From Elusimicrobiota bacterium (GTDB lineage Bacteria; Elusimicrobiota; Elusimicrobia; UBA1565; JACRDR01), in assembly GCA_016207585.1 (NCBI GenBank), contig JACQPI010000138.1, positions 1 to 19,460 on the forward strand: a DNA stretch of 19,460 bases, given 5' to 3'. How positions within the stretch are numbered: position 1 is the stretch's first letter; every line of letters begins with the position of its first letter. Of the stretch, positions 6,559 to 13,440 are shown one piece after another. Below the pieces are notes generated by a model, which was given only the letters and a program-made list of their open reading frames with translations, was not told where the DNA came from and did not search any database. The translations under genes and the position numbers were made by a program.

Positions 6559-7594
6559 CCCCTCCTCCGACATGCTCGGCGCCTACGATTACGAGTTCCC
6601 GCAGCGCCTCATCGCGGATCGGCCCGCCGAACCGCGGGACTCCTCCCGCCTTTTGATCTTGGACCGGCGCGCGAACCGGCGCTTTCACGCGCGCTTCGCC
6701 GACCTTCCCGCCTATCTCCGGCCCGGAGACCGCTTGATCCTCAACCGCACCAAGGTCTGGCCGGCCAGCCTCCTCGGTCGCAAGCCGACGGGAGGCAAGG
6801 CGGAGCTTCTCTTGCTCCGGGAACTGGGGCCCCGACGCTGGACCGCGCTCTCCTCGGATCTCAAGCCGGGGCTGCGCGTGGAGCTGGCCGACGGCGCTTT
6901 CGCCGACGTCCAGGGGCGCAACGACGCCGGAGAGTGGGAGTGCCTCTTCTCGCCCCCCGACGTCCGCGCGTGGATGAGGCGGCATGGACGCCCCCCCTTG
7001 CCCCCTTACATTCTAAAAAGAAGACGGCAATCCCCCGATTCGCCCGATCCCGATTGGGACAGCGAACGCTACCAGACGGTCTTTGCCCGAGAGGACGGCT
7101 CCATCGCGGCGCCGACCGCCGGCCTCCATTTCACCTTGGGGCTGCTTGAAAGGCTGCGCGGCGCGGGCGTGCGCCTGCTCGAAATCACGCTCCACGTGGG
7201 CCACGGAACCTTCCAGCCGATCACGGCAACCGACATCCATTCCCATCGAATGAAATCCGAGTGGTATCGAATCGAGGCTTCCGTCATCGATGAGATCGAG
7301 ACCTGCCGCGCGCAGGGCGCTCGCGTGGTGGCGGTCGGAACGACCGCGACACGCGCCCTGGAGACGGCCGCCCAGACGGGGGCCCGGGAAGGTTGGAGCG
7401 ATCTTTACATATGTCCAGGCCACCGCTTTCGGCATATCGACGCGCTGATCACGAACTTTCACCTTCCCCGTTCGACTCCTCTCGTGCTCGCCAGCGCCTT
7501 CGCGGGACGGGAAGCCGTGCTGGACGCCTATCGCGAGGCGATCTCGAAGGAATACCGCCTCTACTCCTATGGCGACGCGATGCTGCTCCTATGA
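6548..7594 (+). CDS. queA: S-adenosylmethionine:tRNA ribosyltransferase-isomerase QueA
   Basis: 348 residues. QueA transfers and isomerises the ribosyl group of SAM onto 7-aminomethyl-7-deazaguanine in tRNA, forming epoxyqueuosine. Signatures: YDYEFPQRLIADRPAEPRD at the N terminus, LILNRTKVWPASLLG, AAPTAGLHFT (the strongest family motif), and LHVGHGTFQPI. The reading frame opens at GTG 6548, overlapping spoIID by 11 nt; an ATG at 6572 just before GAYDYEFP is an equally plausible start, as neither has a well-placed Shine-Dalgarno (AGGAG at 6528-6532 is 15 nt from the GTG). The stop overlaps the tgt start in an ATGA junction. Adjacent to tgt, which acts immediately before it in the same pathway. 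Confidence 0.96.
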   Translation: MTISPSSDMLGAYDYEFPQRLIADRPAEPRDSSRLLILDRRANRRFHARFADLPAYLRPGDRLILNRTKVWPASLLGRKPTGGKAELLLLRELGPRRWTALSSDLKPGLRVELADGAFADVQGRNDAGEWECLFSPPDVRAWMRRHGRPPLPPYILKRRRQSPDSPDPDWDSERYQTVFAREDGSIAAPTAGLHFTLGLLERLRGAGVRLLEITLHVGHGTFQPITATDIHSHRMKSEWYRIEASVIDEIETCRAQGARVVAVGTTATRALETAAQTGAREGWSDLYICPGHRFRHIDALITNFHLPRSTPLVLASAFAGREAVLDAYREAISKEYRLYSYGDAMLLL

Positions 7595-8787
7595 CGTTCC
7601 CGGCTCGCCCGTCGCCTTTCCCGTCGCCCGCCGCCCCGACCGAGAATATCGGGACCGCATTTCAAATCGAAGCCCGGGACGCAGCCACCCGCGCCCGCGC
7701 GGGAATACTGAGAACCGCCCATGGCGCCGTGGCCACCCCGGTTTTCATGCCGGTCGCCACGCAGGGAACCGTCAAGGCGCTCACCCAGGCGGATCTCGAA
7801 TCCTTGGGGGTCCGCGCCATCCTGGCCAACGCCTACCATCTCTATCTGCGCCCTGGGACCTCCATCGTCGAAAAGGCGGGCGGCCTGCATCGTTTCATCA
7901 ACTACCCCGGCTGCATTCTGACCGATTCCGGAGGGTTCCAGGGAATGAGCCTCGCGGATCTCCGGAAGTTCGATGAAAACGGCATCCAGTTCAAGTCGCA
8001 CCTGGACGGGAGCCTTCATGAGCTCACGCCCGAAAAGGTCATGGACATCCAGCGCTCTCTGGGCGCCGACATCCATACGACGCTCGACGTGTGCGTACGT
8101 TGGCCCGTGGAACTCGGCGAGGCCCGGGACGCGCTCGAGCGGACGATGCGCTGGACCGAACGATGCCGCAAGGCCTTCGACGAGGCGAATGCCGACGCGG
8201 ACCCCGCCCCCCTGTTCTTCCCGATCGTACAGGGGGCCCTTTTTCCCGACCTGCGGCGACGAGCCTGCGGCCACCTTCTCTCCGTCTTGCACGACGGCGT
8301 CTCGTTGGGAGGCTTCTCGGTCGGCGAGCCCAAGCCCGAGACGTGGGAGGTCCTGTCGCGGATGGCGGAATATTTGCCCGATGAAAAGCCCCGATATTTG
8401 ATGGGAGTCGGGACTCCCGAGGACCTATGGGAAGCCGTCTCGCACGGCGTCGACATGATGGACTGCGTGTGGCCGACCCGCGTCGCCCGCCACGGCTGCG
8501 CGATGACCCATGCGGGAAGACTCAACCTCATGAACTCGGGTTGCCGGGAGGATCTCGGGCCTCTCGACCCCGACTGCGCCTGCCGCGTCTGCCGAAGCTG
8601 CTCGCGCGCCTACGTATCGCATCTGTTCCGAGCGCAAGAGTACACGGCGGGCCAGCTCCTCTCTTACCACAACGTATTCTTCTTGATGGAAATCATGGGA
8701 ACGATCCGCCGCGCGATCGCGGCAGGGCGATTCAGCGAGGCGCGAGCCGAATTCTTCAGGAAATACTCGCCCGATCCGGCCGCATGA
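7591..8787 (+). CDS. tgt: tRNA-guanine transglycosylase, variant active-site motifs
   Basis: 398 residues. Exchanges guanine 34 of GUN-anticodon tRNAs for a 7-deazaguanine, normally preQ1. A TIM-barrel enzyme with Asp112 in TDSGGFQ, presumed nucleophile Asp291 in MMDCVWPTR, base-recognition GGFSVGEP, and zinc ligands Cys329, Cys331, Cys334 and His360 (CACRVC, then YHNV). The ATG at 7591 is coupled to queA through ATGA and adds a Pro-rich stretch of about 20 residues ahead of the usual N terminus. Several usually invariant positions differ: DSGGFQGMSL for DSGGFQVFSL, LDVC for FDEC, and VQGA for VQGG. Zinc site and catalytic aspartates are intact, so an active enzyme is expected, but base specificity might be shifted. 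With queA alongside, preQ1 remains the likeliest substrate. Confidence 0.96.
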   Translation: MTFPARPSPFPSPAAPTENIGTAFQIEARDAATRARAGILRTAHGAVATPVFMPVATQGTVKALTQADLESLGVRAILANAYHLYLRPGTSIVEKAGGLHRFINYPGCILTDSGGFQGMSLADLRKFDENGIQFKSHLDGSLHELTPEKVMDIQRSLGADIHTTLDVCVRWPVELGEARDALERTMRWTERCRKAFDEANADADPAPLFFPIVQGALFPDLRRRACGHLLSVLHDGVSLGGFSVGEPKPETWEVLSRMAEYLPDEKPRYLMGVGTPEDLWEAVSHGVDMMDCVWPTRVARHGCAMTHAGRLNLMNSGCREDLGPLDPDCACRVCRSCSRAYVSHLFRAQEYTAGQLLSYHNVFFLMEIMGTIRRAIAAGRFSEARAEFFRKYSPDPAA

Positions 8788-9299
8788 TCAGGATATCCCT
8801 TATCCTCTTATCAACGGTCCTGGCGAAACAGGAGTTCGTCGGCCCCGACTTCGCGTTCGCCTCCCCCCGCAAGGAGTCGGTCCCGACGCCCGTCTCCGAA
8901 GCGGAGGTCCGCCACGCGACGGCCACTCCAAAAATCATTCTGTCCGAAGGCGCCCTACGCCACATCCGGCGCCGGCATTTTCCGAAGGGCCCCGAGTCGG
9001 CTGGGAAAAGCGCGTTTTTCTCGGAAGTCGACATTCTCGCCCTCATCCGCGACGCCGAGAATGTTGCGCCCGAGCGCGAACCCTTCGGGAGGCGACTCAA
9101 GCGCACCGTAGAGGCCTCCCGCCCGATCGGCATCGACCGGGCGACCGGCCGCCCGACGCGCCTCTACACCGTCATCACGAGCGCCGGGGGCAATCTTATA
9201 ACGGCGTTCCCGGGAACCTCGGGCCGCCCGACGAGCTGGCGATATTCGTACCCACGCCGGAAGAAATCCAGCCCCGTCTCCCCGCCGATTCAACCGTAG
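8784..9299 (+). CDS. Small exported protein with an EndoU/BECR-like nuclease domain (putative)
   Basis: 171 residues, ATG at 8784 overlapping the tgt stop in ATGA. Residues 1-26 resemble a short signal peptide (MIR, hydrophobic ISLILLSTVLA, possible cleavage after AFA). Residues about 50-145 match the layout of EndoU and related BECR-fold RNase toxin domains, such as those at the C termini of CdiA or Rhs proteins: LRHIRRRHFP with His60 and His65, GKSAFF (Lys75, Ser76), an amphipathic helix VDILALIRDAE, then IGIDRATGRPT, a YTVIT strand, and the closing GGNLITAFPG (Thr140). The His pair, Lys and terminal TAFP are the expected catalytic elements. A basic Ser/Pro/Arg-rich tail ends the protein. 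I find no delivery domain and no immunity gene beside it. The family call is from pattern memory and moderately confident; a nuclease activity is inference. Confidence 0.6.
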   Translation: MIRISLILLSTVLAKQEFVGPDFAFASPRKESVPTPVSEAEVRHATATPKIILSEGALRHIRRRHFPKGPESAGKSAFFSEVDILALIRDAENVAPEREPFGRRLKRTVEASRPIGIDRATGRPTRLYTVITSAGGNLITAFPGTSGRPTSWRYSYPRRKKSSPVSPPIQP

Positions 9300-9301
9300 T
9301 G

Positions 9302-9322
9302 GAAAAATTGAACCCATTTTTC
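9302..9322. repeat. AT-rich inverted repeat downstream of the EndoU-like gene
   Basis: GAAAAAT, a 7-nt spacer, then ATTTTTC: exact 7-bp arms beginning 2 nt after the stop codon. It is a weak, GC-poor stem. It could act as a weak terminator or as an upstream operator/UP-like element for the yajC promoter that follows. Confidence 0.3.
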
Positions 9323-9328
9323 GCGATT

Positions 9329-9358
9329 TTGCTACAGAACGTCGTTTTTTGCTAAAAT
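9329..9358 (+). promoter_or_regulatory. Promoter of the yajC-secDF operon
   Basis: A -35 box TTGCTA (9329-9334), an 18-nt spacer and a -10 box TAAAAT (9353-9358) preceded by TGC, so also an extended -10. It lies in the only AT-rich gap in this part of the window, 33 nt before the yajC ATG. A perfect 12-bp palindrome (9352-9363) covers the -10 and could be a regulator site or coincidence. Confidence 0.65.
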
Positions 9359-9391
9359 TTTAGGATAGTTCCGATTCTTACAGGAGACTTC

Positions 9392-9706
9392 ATGCAACCA
9401 GCCCCGAATCCGTTGTTGAGCTTCCTGCCTATTGCGGCAATCTTCCTTATTTTCTACCTTCTCGTCATCCGCCCCCAGCAGCGCCAAACCAAAGAGCACC
9501 AGAAAATGCTGGAGGCGCTCAAGAAGGGAGACCGCGTCCTCACGAGCGGAGGGCTCTACGGAACGGTGGCCGGCTTTCGAGGCACCGACGTGGAGCTCAA
9601 AATATCGGAGAACACGAAGGTCCTGGTCGCGCGCTCGGCTATAAGCAGGGTGCTCGCGCCGGCCTCCGCACAGACGCCGGAATTAAGTTTAACCGCTTCC
9701 AAGTGA
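9392..9706 (+). CDS. yajC: Sec translocon accessory protein YajC
   Basis: 104-residue single-pass inner-membrane protein that associates with SecD-SecF. One N-terminal transmembrane segment (residues about 8-25, LLSFLPIAAIFLIFYLLVI) is followed at once by the family hallmark IRPQQRQTKEHQKML, then KGDRVLTSGGLYGTV and a small beta-rich cytoplasmic domain ending VARSAISRVL. The ATG at 9392 has AGGAG at 9382-9386 with a 5-nt spacer. First gene of the yajC-secD-secF operon, with its own promoter 33 nt upstream. Confidence 0.96.
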   Translation: MQPAPNPLLSFLPIAAIFLIFYLLVIRPQQRQTKEHQKMLEALKKGDRVLTSGGLYGTVAGFRGTDVELKISENTKVLVARSAISRVLAPASAQTPELSLTASK

Positions 9707-9736
9707 TATTTTAGGGCCAGCGCCCCAAGCGCATCC

Positions 9737-11149
9737 ATGAGCAAGCTTCAAGTCAAGTGGGCCTTCATCCTGAGTCTCCTGGCGGTCAGCGTATTCCTCA
9801 TTTACCCCACCATCAACTGGTACCAACTCGACGCCCAGGAGCGCGCCCAGTTGGAGGCGAGCCGCCTGCGCCCGGGGCACCTCCTCAACCTGGGCCTCGA
9901 CCTCAAGGGCGGCACGCACATGGTGATGGAGCTCGACGTCGCCCGGCTTCCGGCGGACGCCGACATCCCCGATGCCCTGAGTCGCGCGATTGAGACGATC
10001 CGCAACCGCGTCGACCAGTTCGGCGTCTCGGAACCCCTCATTGCCCGCCAGGGGCAACGGTGGATCGTCGTTCAGCTGCCGGGCATCACCAACACGGAAC
10101 AGGCGAAGGAGCTCGTCGGCAAGACGGCCCTCCTGGAATTTCGCATGATCGACGAGTCGGAGGCGGCCCAGAAGGCGATGCAGAAGATCGCCGAGCTCGG
10201 CAACCTCTTCGAGGCAGGCAAGATTTCCACCGCCGCGGCCGGCCTGGCGCCGGCGGGGACCCTGATTCTCTCCGGAAAGGAAGACACCTTTTACATCGTC
10301 AGCGGTTCCGCAGCCCTGACCGGGGCGTCCTTGCAAACCGCGCGCGTCGAGACGGGAGGCGACTACGGGCTGCCGGTCGTCGCCTTCAAGTTCAACCCGG
10401 ACGGAGGCCGCGTTTTCTCGGCTCTCACGGCCGCCAACGTGAACAAACGGCTGGCGATCGTGCTCGACGGCATCGTCTATTCGGCTCCCGTCATCAAGGG
10501 GCGCATCCCGGGGGGATCGGGCATCATCGAGGGAAATTTCACGATCGAAGACGCCCGCAAACTCGCGATCGTCCTTCGCTCGGGCGCCCTGCCAGCCCCG
10601 GTGCGCATCATCGAGGAACGCACCGTCGGGCCGACGCTGGGCGAAGATTCCATCCGGGCGGGGTTCATCGCCAGCGTGATCGGCATGGCCCTGGTCGTCC
10701 TCTTCATGGTGGTTTACTACAAGGCATCGGGGTTCATAGCGGTGATGGCCCTATTCTTGAATCTCCTCTTCCTTCTGGCGGGATTGTGCTATTTACGCTC
10801 CACGCTGACCTTGCCCGGCATCGCGGGCGTGATCCTCGCCCTGGCCATGGGCATCGACTCCAACGTCCTCATTTTCGAGCGCATCCGGGAAGAGCTCCGC
10901 AACGGAAAGCCGATTCGCATCGCCGTCGAAACCGGCTTCGACAAGGCCTTCAGCGCGATCTGGGATTCGCATCTGGCGACGGTGATCTCGGCCCTGTTTT
11001 TATTTCAATTCGGAACGGGCACCATCAAGGGATTCGGCGTGACGTTGACTTTGGGTATCGCCATCAGCATGTTCACGGCCATCTTCGTGACGCGCACGAT
11101 CTTCCAGTCCTACCTCTCCAGCGGGAACGTAGAGGAGCTGTCCATCTAG
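9737..11149 (+). CDS. secD: Protein translocase subunit SecD
   Basis: 470-residue RND-type membrane protein that, with SecF, uses the proton gradient to pull exported proteins through the Sec channel. TM1 covers residues about 8-24. A large periplasmic part follows, with LNLGLDLKGGTHMVMELD, IRNRVDQFGVSEP and VVQLPGI (P1 base and head), and GNFTIEDARKLAIVLRSGALPAPV before TM2. Five C-terminal TM segments lie between about 307 and 455. TM4 ends with MGIDSNVLIFERIREE, carrying Asp374 of the proton-relay region. Length is shorter than E. coli SecD (615) but usual for two-gene SecD. The ATG at 9737 begins 30 nt after yajC with no clear Shine-Dalgarno. Confidence 0.97.
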   Translation: MSKLQVKWAFILSLLAVSVFLIYPTINWYQLDAQERAQLEASRLRPGHLLNLGLDLKGGTHMVMELDVARLPADADIPDALSRAIETIRNRVDQFGVSEPLIARQGQRWIVVQLPGITNTEQAKELVGKTALLEFRMIDESEAAQKAMQKIAELGNLFEAGKISTAAAGLAPAGTLILSGKEDTFYIVSGSAALTGASLQTARVETGGDYGLPVVAFKFNPDGGRVFSALTAANVNKRLAIVLDGIVYSAPVIKGRIPGGSGIIEGNFTIEDARKLAIVLRSGALPAPVRIIEERTVGPTLGEDSIRAGFIASVIGMALVVLFMVVYYKASGFIAVMALFLNLLFLLAGLCYLRSTLTLPGIAGVILALAMGIDSNVLIFERIREELRNGKPIRIAVETGFDKAFSAIWDSHLATVISALFLFQFGTGTIKGFGVTLTLGIAISMFTAIFVTRTIFQSYLSSGNVEELSI

Positions 11150-11156
11150 TAAGAAC

Positions 11157-12113
11157 ATGGAGCTATTTCGAAAGACCCATATCGACTTCATCGAACGGCG
11201 GCGAACGTCCTTCGCCGTCTCGGCCGCCATCATCACCGGAGGCCTGGCGGCTATTTTCCTGAAGGGGTTCAACTACTCCATCGAGTTCACCGGCGGAGCC
11301 CTCCTCCAGGTCACATTCGAAAAGCCGGTGGCCCTCGGGGATGTGCGCTCCGCTTTGGACAAGCAGGGGCTTCGGGCCGAGATCCAGAGCGTGGCCGGGC
11401 GGCCTACCTTCATCCTGCGGCAGAAGGGATCCGAGGAGGCCATCCAAACGTACGCGGACGAAATGATCCGCGCCCTCCGGACCTCCCTTCCGGACAACCC
11501 CGTGACGATGGATCGGCGGGAATATATCGGCCCCGTCATCGGCCGCCATCTCAAGCGCCAAACCCTCTGGGCGATCGGCTTAAGCCTACTATGCATAACC
11601 ATCTACATCGCCCTGCGCTTTCCCAATCCCCTCTGGGCGATCGCGGGCCTCATCGCGATGTTCCACGACGTCGTCGGGGCGGCCGGCATGATCGCCCTGA
11701 CCGGCAAGGAGATGGACCTTCTGATCGTCTCGGCCCTGCTGACCGTCGCGGGCTATTCCATCGAAGACACCATCGTCATCTACGACCGCATGCGGGAGAT
11801 GCTGCGCATCATGCGGCGCGAATCCCCCGAAAAGGTCATCAACGCGGCGATCAACGACACGCTCTCCCGAACGATCATCACCGTCTTGCTCGTGCAGCTT
11901 ATCTGCATCGTCTTATGGCTCTTCGGCGGCGAGGTCTTGCGCAATTTCGGCCTGACGCTCGTCATCGGCAATATCCTGGGGAGCTATTCGACGATCGCGG
12001 TCGCCGCGCCGCTCATCTACGAATGGGAGATCCGCCGCAACCCGAGCTACCGCCTCGCGGCGGCCGAGAAGACCGGCAACCCCGGCAGGAAAGGCGGTCC
12101 GGAGCGGACATGA
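11157..12113 (+). CDS. secF: Protein translocase subunit SecF
   Basis: 318-residue partner of SecD. TM1 is residues about 18-36. The first periplasmic motif is YSIEFTGGALLQV, where the family has GxDFxGG, and YIGPVIGRHL (residues 123-132) precedes TM2. The membrane core has FHDVVG (169-174) and GYSIEDTIVIYDRMRE (199-213), the counterpart of the conserved GYSINDTVVVFDRIRE. TM segments are visible at about 137-153, 160-181, 186-208, 238-256 and 263-285. The C terminus is a basic cytoplasmic tail. It starts 7 nt after the secD stop and overlaps the next gene through ATGA (12110-12113). Confidence 0.97.
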   Translation: MELFRKTHIDFIERRRTSFAVSAAIITGGLAAIFLKGFNYSIEFTGGALLQVTFEKPVALGDVRSALDKQGLRAEIQSVAGRPTFILRQKGSEEAIQTYADEMIRALRTSLPDNPVTMDRREYIGPVIGRHLKRQTLWAIGLSLLCITIYIALRFPNPLWAIAGLIAMFHDVVGAAGMIALTGKEMDLLIVSALLTVAGYSIEDTIVIYDRMREMLRIMRRESPEKVINAAINDTLSRTIITVLLVQLICIVLWLFGGEVLRNFGLTLVIGNILGSYSTIAVAAPLIYEWEIRRNPSYRLAAAEKTGNPGRKGGPERT

Positions 12114-12688
12114 GGAAAATCCGGGGCTTCAAGCTCAACCTGCGGCTCAAGGAAGCGCAGCGCCGCGCCAAAAAGGCGAAACTGGACCTGGCGGCGCAGA
12201 ACCTTGGGACGGACGCCGAATTGACCGCTCTTTTATCCGAGTTCTCCAAAAGTGCGCAAGCCTCCGTTCTCTTCGATTCTCTCCCCGCCGAAGACTCGGC
12301 GTTGTCGCCCCTGCCGGGCTCGGCCTTCAGCGTCGGCCTGGCGAGCCTAGGCCCGGACACCGGCCTGTTTTCGGAACGGAATATCCTGGCTTCCTCAGCG
12401 CCGACCGAGCGCCGGGAGTTCTGGGACATCGTCTCCCGCTGCGCCCTGGAGGACGCCACCCAGTTCGCACTCGCCCTTATCGAGGAAGAGGCGAAAGAGG
12501 AACAGTGCGAGTTAAGCCCCCTTCAATATTTGACCGATCCCTCCATCCTCCAAGCGGCGCTCTCCCGCCTCGAGGGACACAAGATCGGGGTAACGCTCTC
12601 CCCCAAGGGGTTGCGGCCTATCCACTCCCTGGCGTTCAGCCTCAGTTGGCTGGCCCGCTCCAAGAGCCGCGCCACTCCCCCGCGATAG
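12110..12688 (+). CDS. Conserved-looking protein of unknown function downstream of secF
   Basis: 192 residues; I do not firmly recognise it. The ATG at 12110 overlaps the secF stop and has GGAG at 12101-12104 (5-nt spacer), so it is a genuine translated gene. The N terminus is very basic and helical (residues 1-30, many Lys and Arg). There is no signal peptide or transmembrane segment, so it is cytoplasmic. The C-terminal part (residues about 100-182) contains an acidic helix CALEDATQFALALIEEEA, a CELSPLQYLTDP turn, then HKIGVTLSPKGLRPIHSLAF. This last piece faintly resembles the cobalamin-dependent methionine synthase activation domain (IGVxLTxSxxxxPxKSxS), but the flanking RxSPGYG motif is not preserved, so I do not assign that function. 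Confidence 0.7.
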   Translation: MRKIRGFKLNLRLKEAQRRAKKAKLDLAAQNLGTDAELTALLSEFSKSAQASVLFDSLPAEDSALSPLPGSAFSVGLASLGPDTGLFSERNILASSAPTERREFWDIVSRCALEDATQFALALIEEEAKEEQCELSPLQYLTDPSILQAALSRLEGHKIGVTLSPKGLRPIHSLAFSLSWLARSKSRATPPR

Positions 12689-12707
12689 GCCGGGGGCGCG
12701 ATAGGCC
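12681..12707 (+). repeat. Short tandem duplication at the 3' end of the 12110 gene
   Basis: CGCGATAGGCC occurs at 12681-12691 and again at 12697-12707, a 16-nt period. The first copy contains the TAG stop of the preceding gene. Probably a small slippage duplication; no function is visible. Confidence 0.4.
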
Positions 12708-12743
12708 CGGACGACTTTCTCGTCGCACTACGAAGTGGACTGC

Positions 12744-13415
12744 ATGATCGATTCCCTCCTTCGCTCCATCGCCCCGTACTTGGCCTACGTCTACATGACG
12801 CTCGTGGGCCGGACCTGCCGCTTCCGCTGGGAGGGCATGGAGCATCCGGAAGCTTTAAGAAAGCGCGGCGTCAATTTCATCTATGCCTTCTGGCACAACC
12901 GGCAGCTTCTGTTCTCCTACACGCACCGGGACGCGGGAGTCTCCATCCTGGTCAGCCGCAGCCGCGACGGCGAGCTCATCGCCAAGGCGATGGAGCTCTC
13001 GCGCATCGACGCGGTAAGGGGTTCCTCGAGCCGCGGGGCAACGGCCGCCGCGCGGGAGCTCTTGGATCTCGCCACCTCCGGCAAACCGGTCGGCATCACT
13101 CCGGACGGCCCGAAAGGACCGGCCGGCGTCGTCAAGCCGGGCGTCCTGTACCTCGCGCTTAAGACGGGACTGCCGATTCTCCCCATCTCCAACGCGACCA
13201 GCCGCAAGGTCGTCTTCCAAAAATCCTGGGACCGCTTCCAGATGCCCCTGCCATTCGCACGCTGCTGCATCGTCCATGGCGCGCCCATCCATGTCTCCCG
13301 CGAGGACGACCTGGGAAAGAAAGGCGCCCAATTGAGCGCCGCGCTCGACACAATCACCGCGGAAGCGGAGCGGCGGGTCGGGAATTCGGCTCAGCCGCGG
13401 GAAGCCGCGCGATGA
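12744..13415 (+). CDS. Lysophospholipid acyltransferase-family protein (DUF374 type)
   Basis: 223 residues, ATG at 12744 (a GTG at 12735 adds only three residues). Members of the LPLAT superfamily transfer acyl chains from acyl-ACP or acyl-CoA; DUF374 members are often encoded beside waaA and are thought to act on lipid A. Motifs: IYAFWHNRQLL with His51, ILVSRSRDGELIAKAM, the VRGSSSRGATAAARELL segment, and GITPDGPKGPAGVVKPGVLYLALKTG (about 117-142), which is diagnostic. A hydrophobic N terminus (residues about 5-22) suggests peripheral or single-pass attachment to the inner membrane. It lies 25 nt upstream of waaA, consistent with lipid A-Kdo assembly. The exact acyl acceptor cannot be read from sequence. 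Confidence 0.88.
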   Translation: MIDSLLRSIAPYLAYVYMTLVGRTCRFRWEGMEHPEALRKRGVNFIYAFWHNRQLLFSYTHRDAGVSILVSRSRDGELIAKAMELSRIDAVRGSSSRGATAAARELLDLATSGKPVGITPDGPKGPAGVVKPGVLYLALKTGLPILPISNATSRKVVFQKSWDRFQMPLPFARCCIVHGAPIHVSREDDLGKKGAQLSAALDTITAEAERRVGNSAQPREAAR

Positions 13416-13440
13416 CCCCCACATCTCGGATAAGCCCTCG

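Noticed and set aside
7393..7590. Upstream extension of the tgt reading frame by 66 codons
   Set aside because: Lies inside queA and encodes nothing like Tgt; the ATG at 7591 with ATGA coupling is the better start.
8427..8783. Upstream extension of the EndoU-like frame into tgt
   Set aside because: Antiphase translation of tgt, Arg/Pro-rich; the ATG at 8784 begins a signal peptide and fits the coupled junction.
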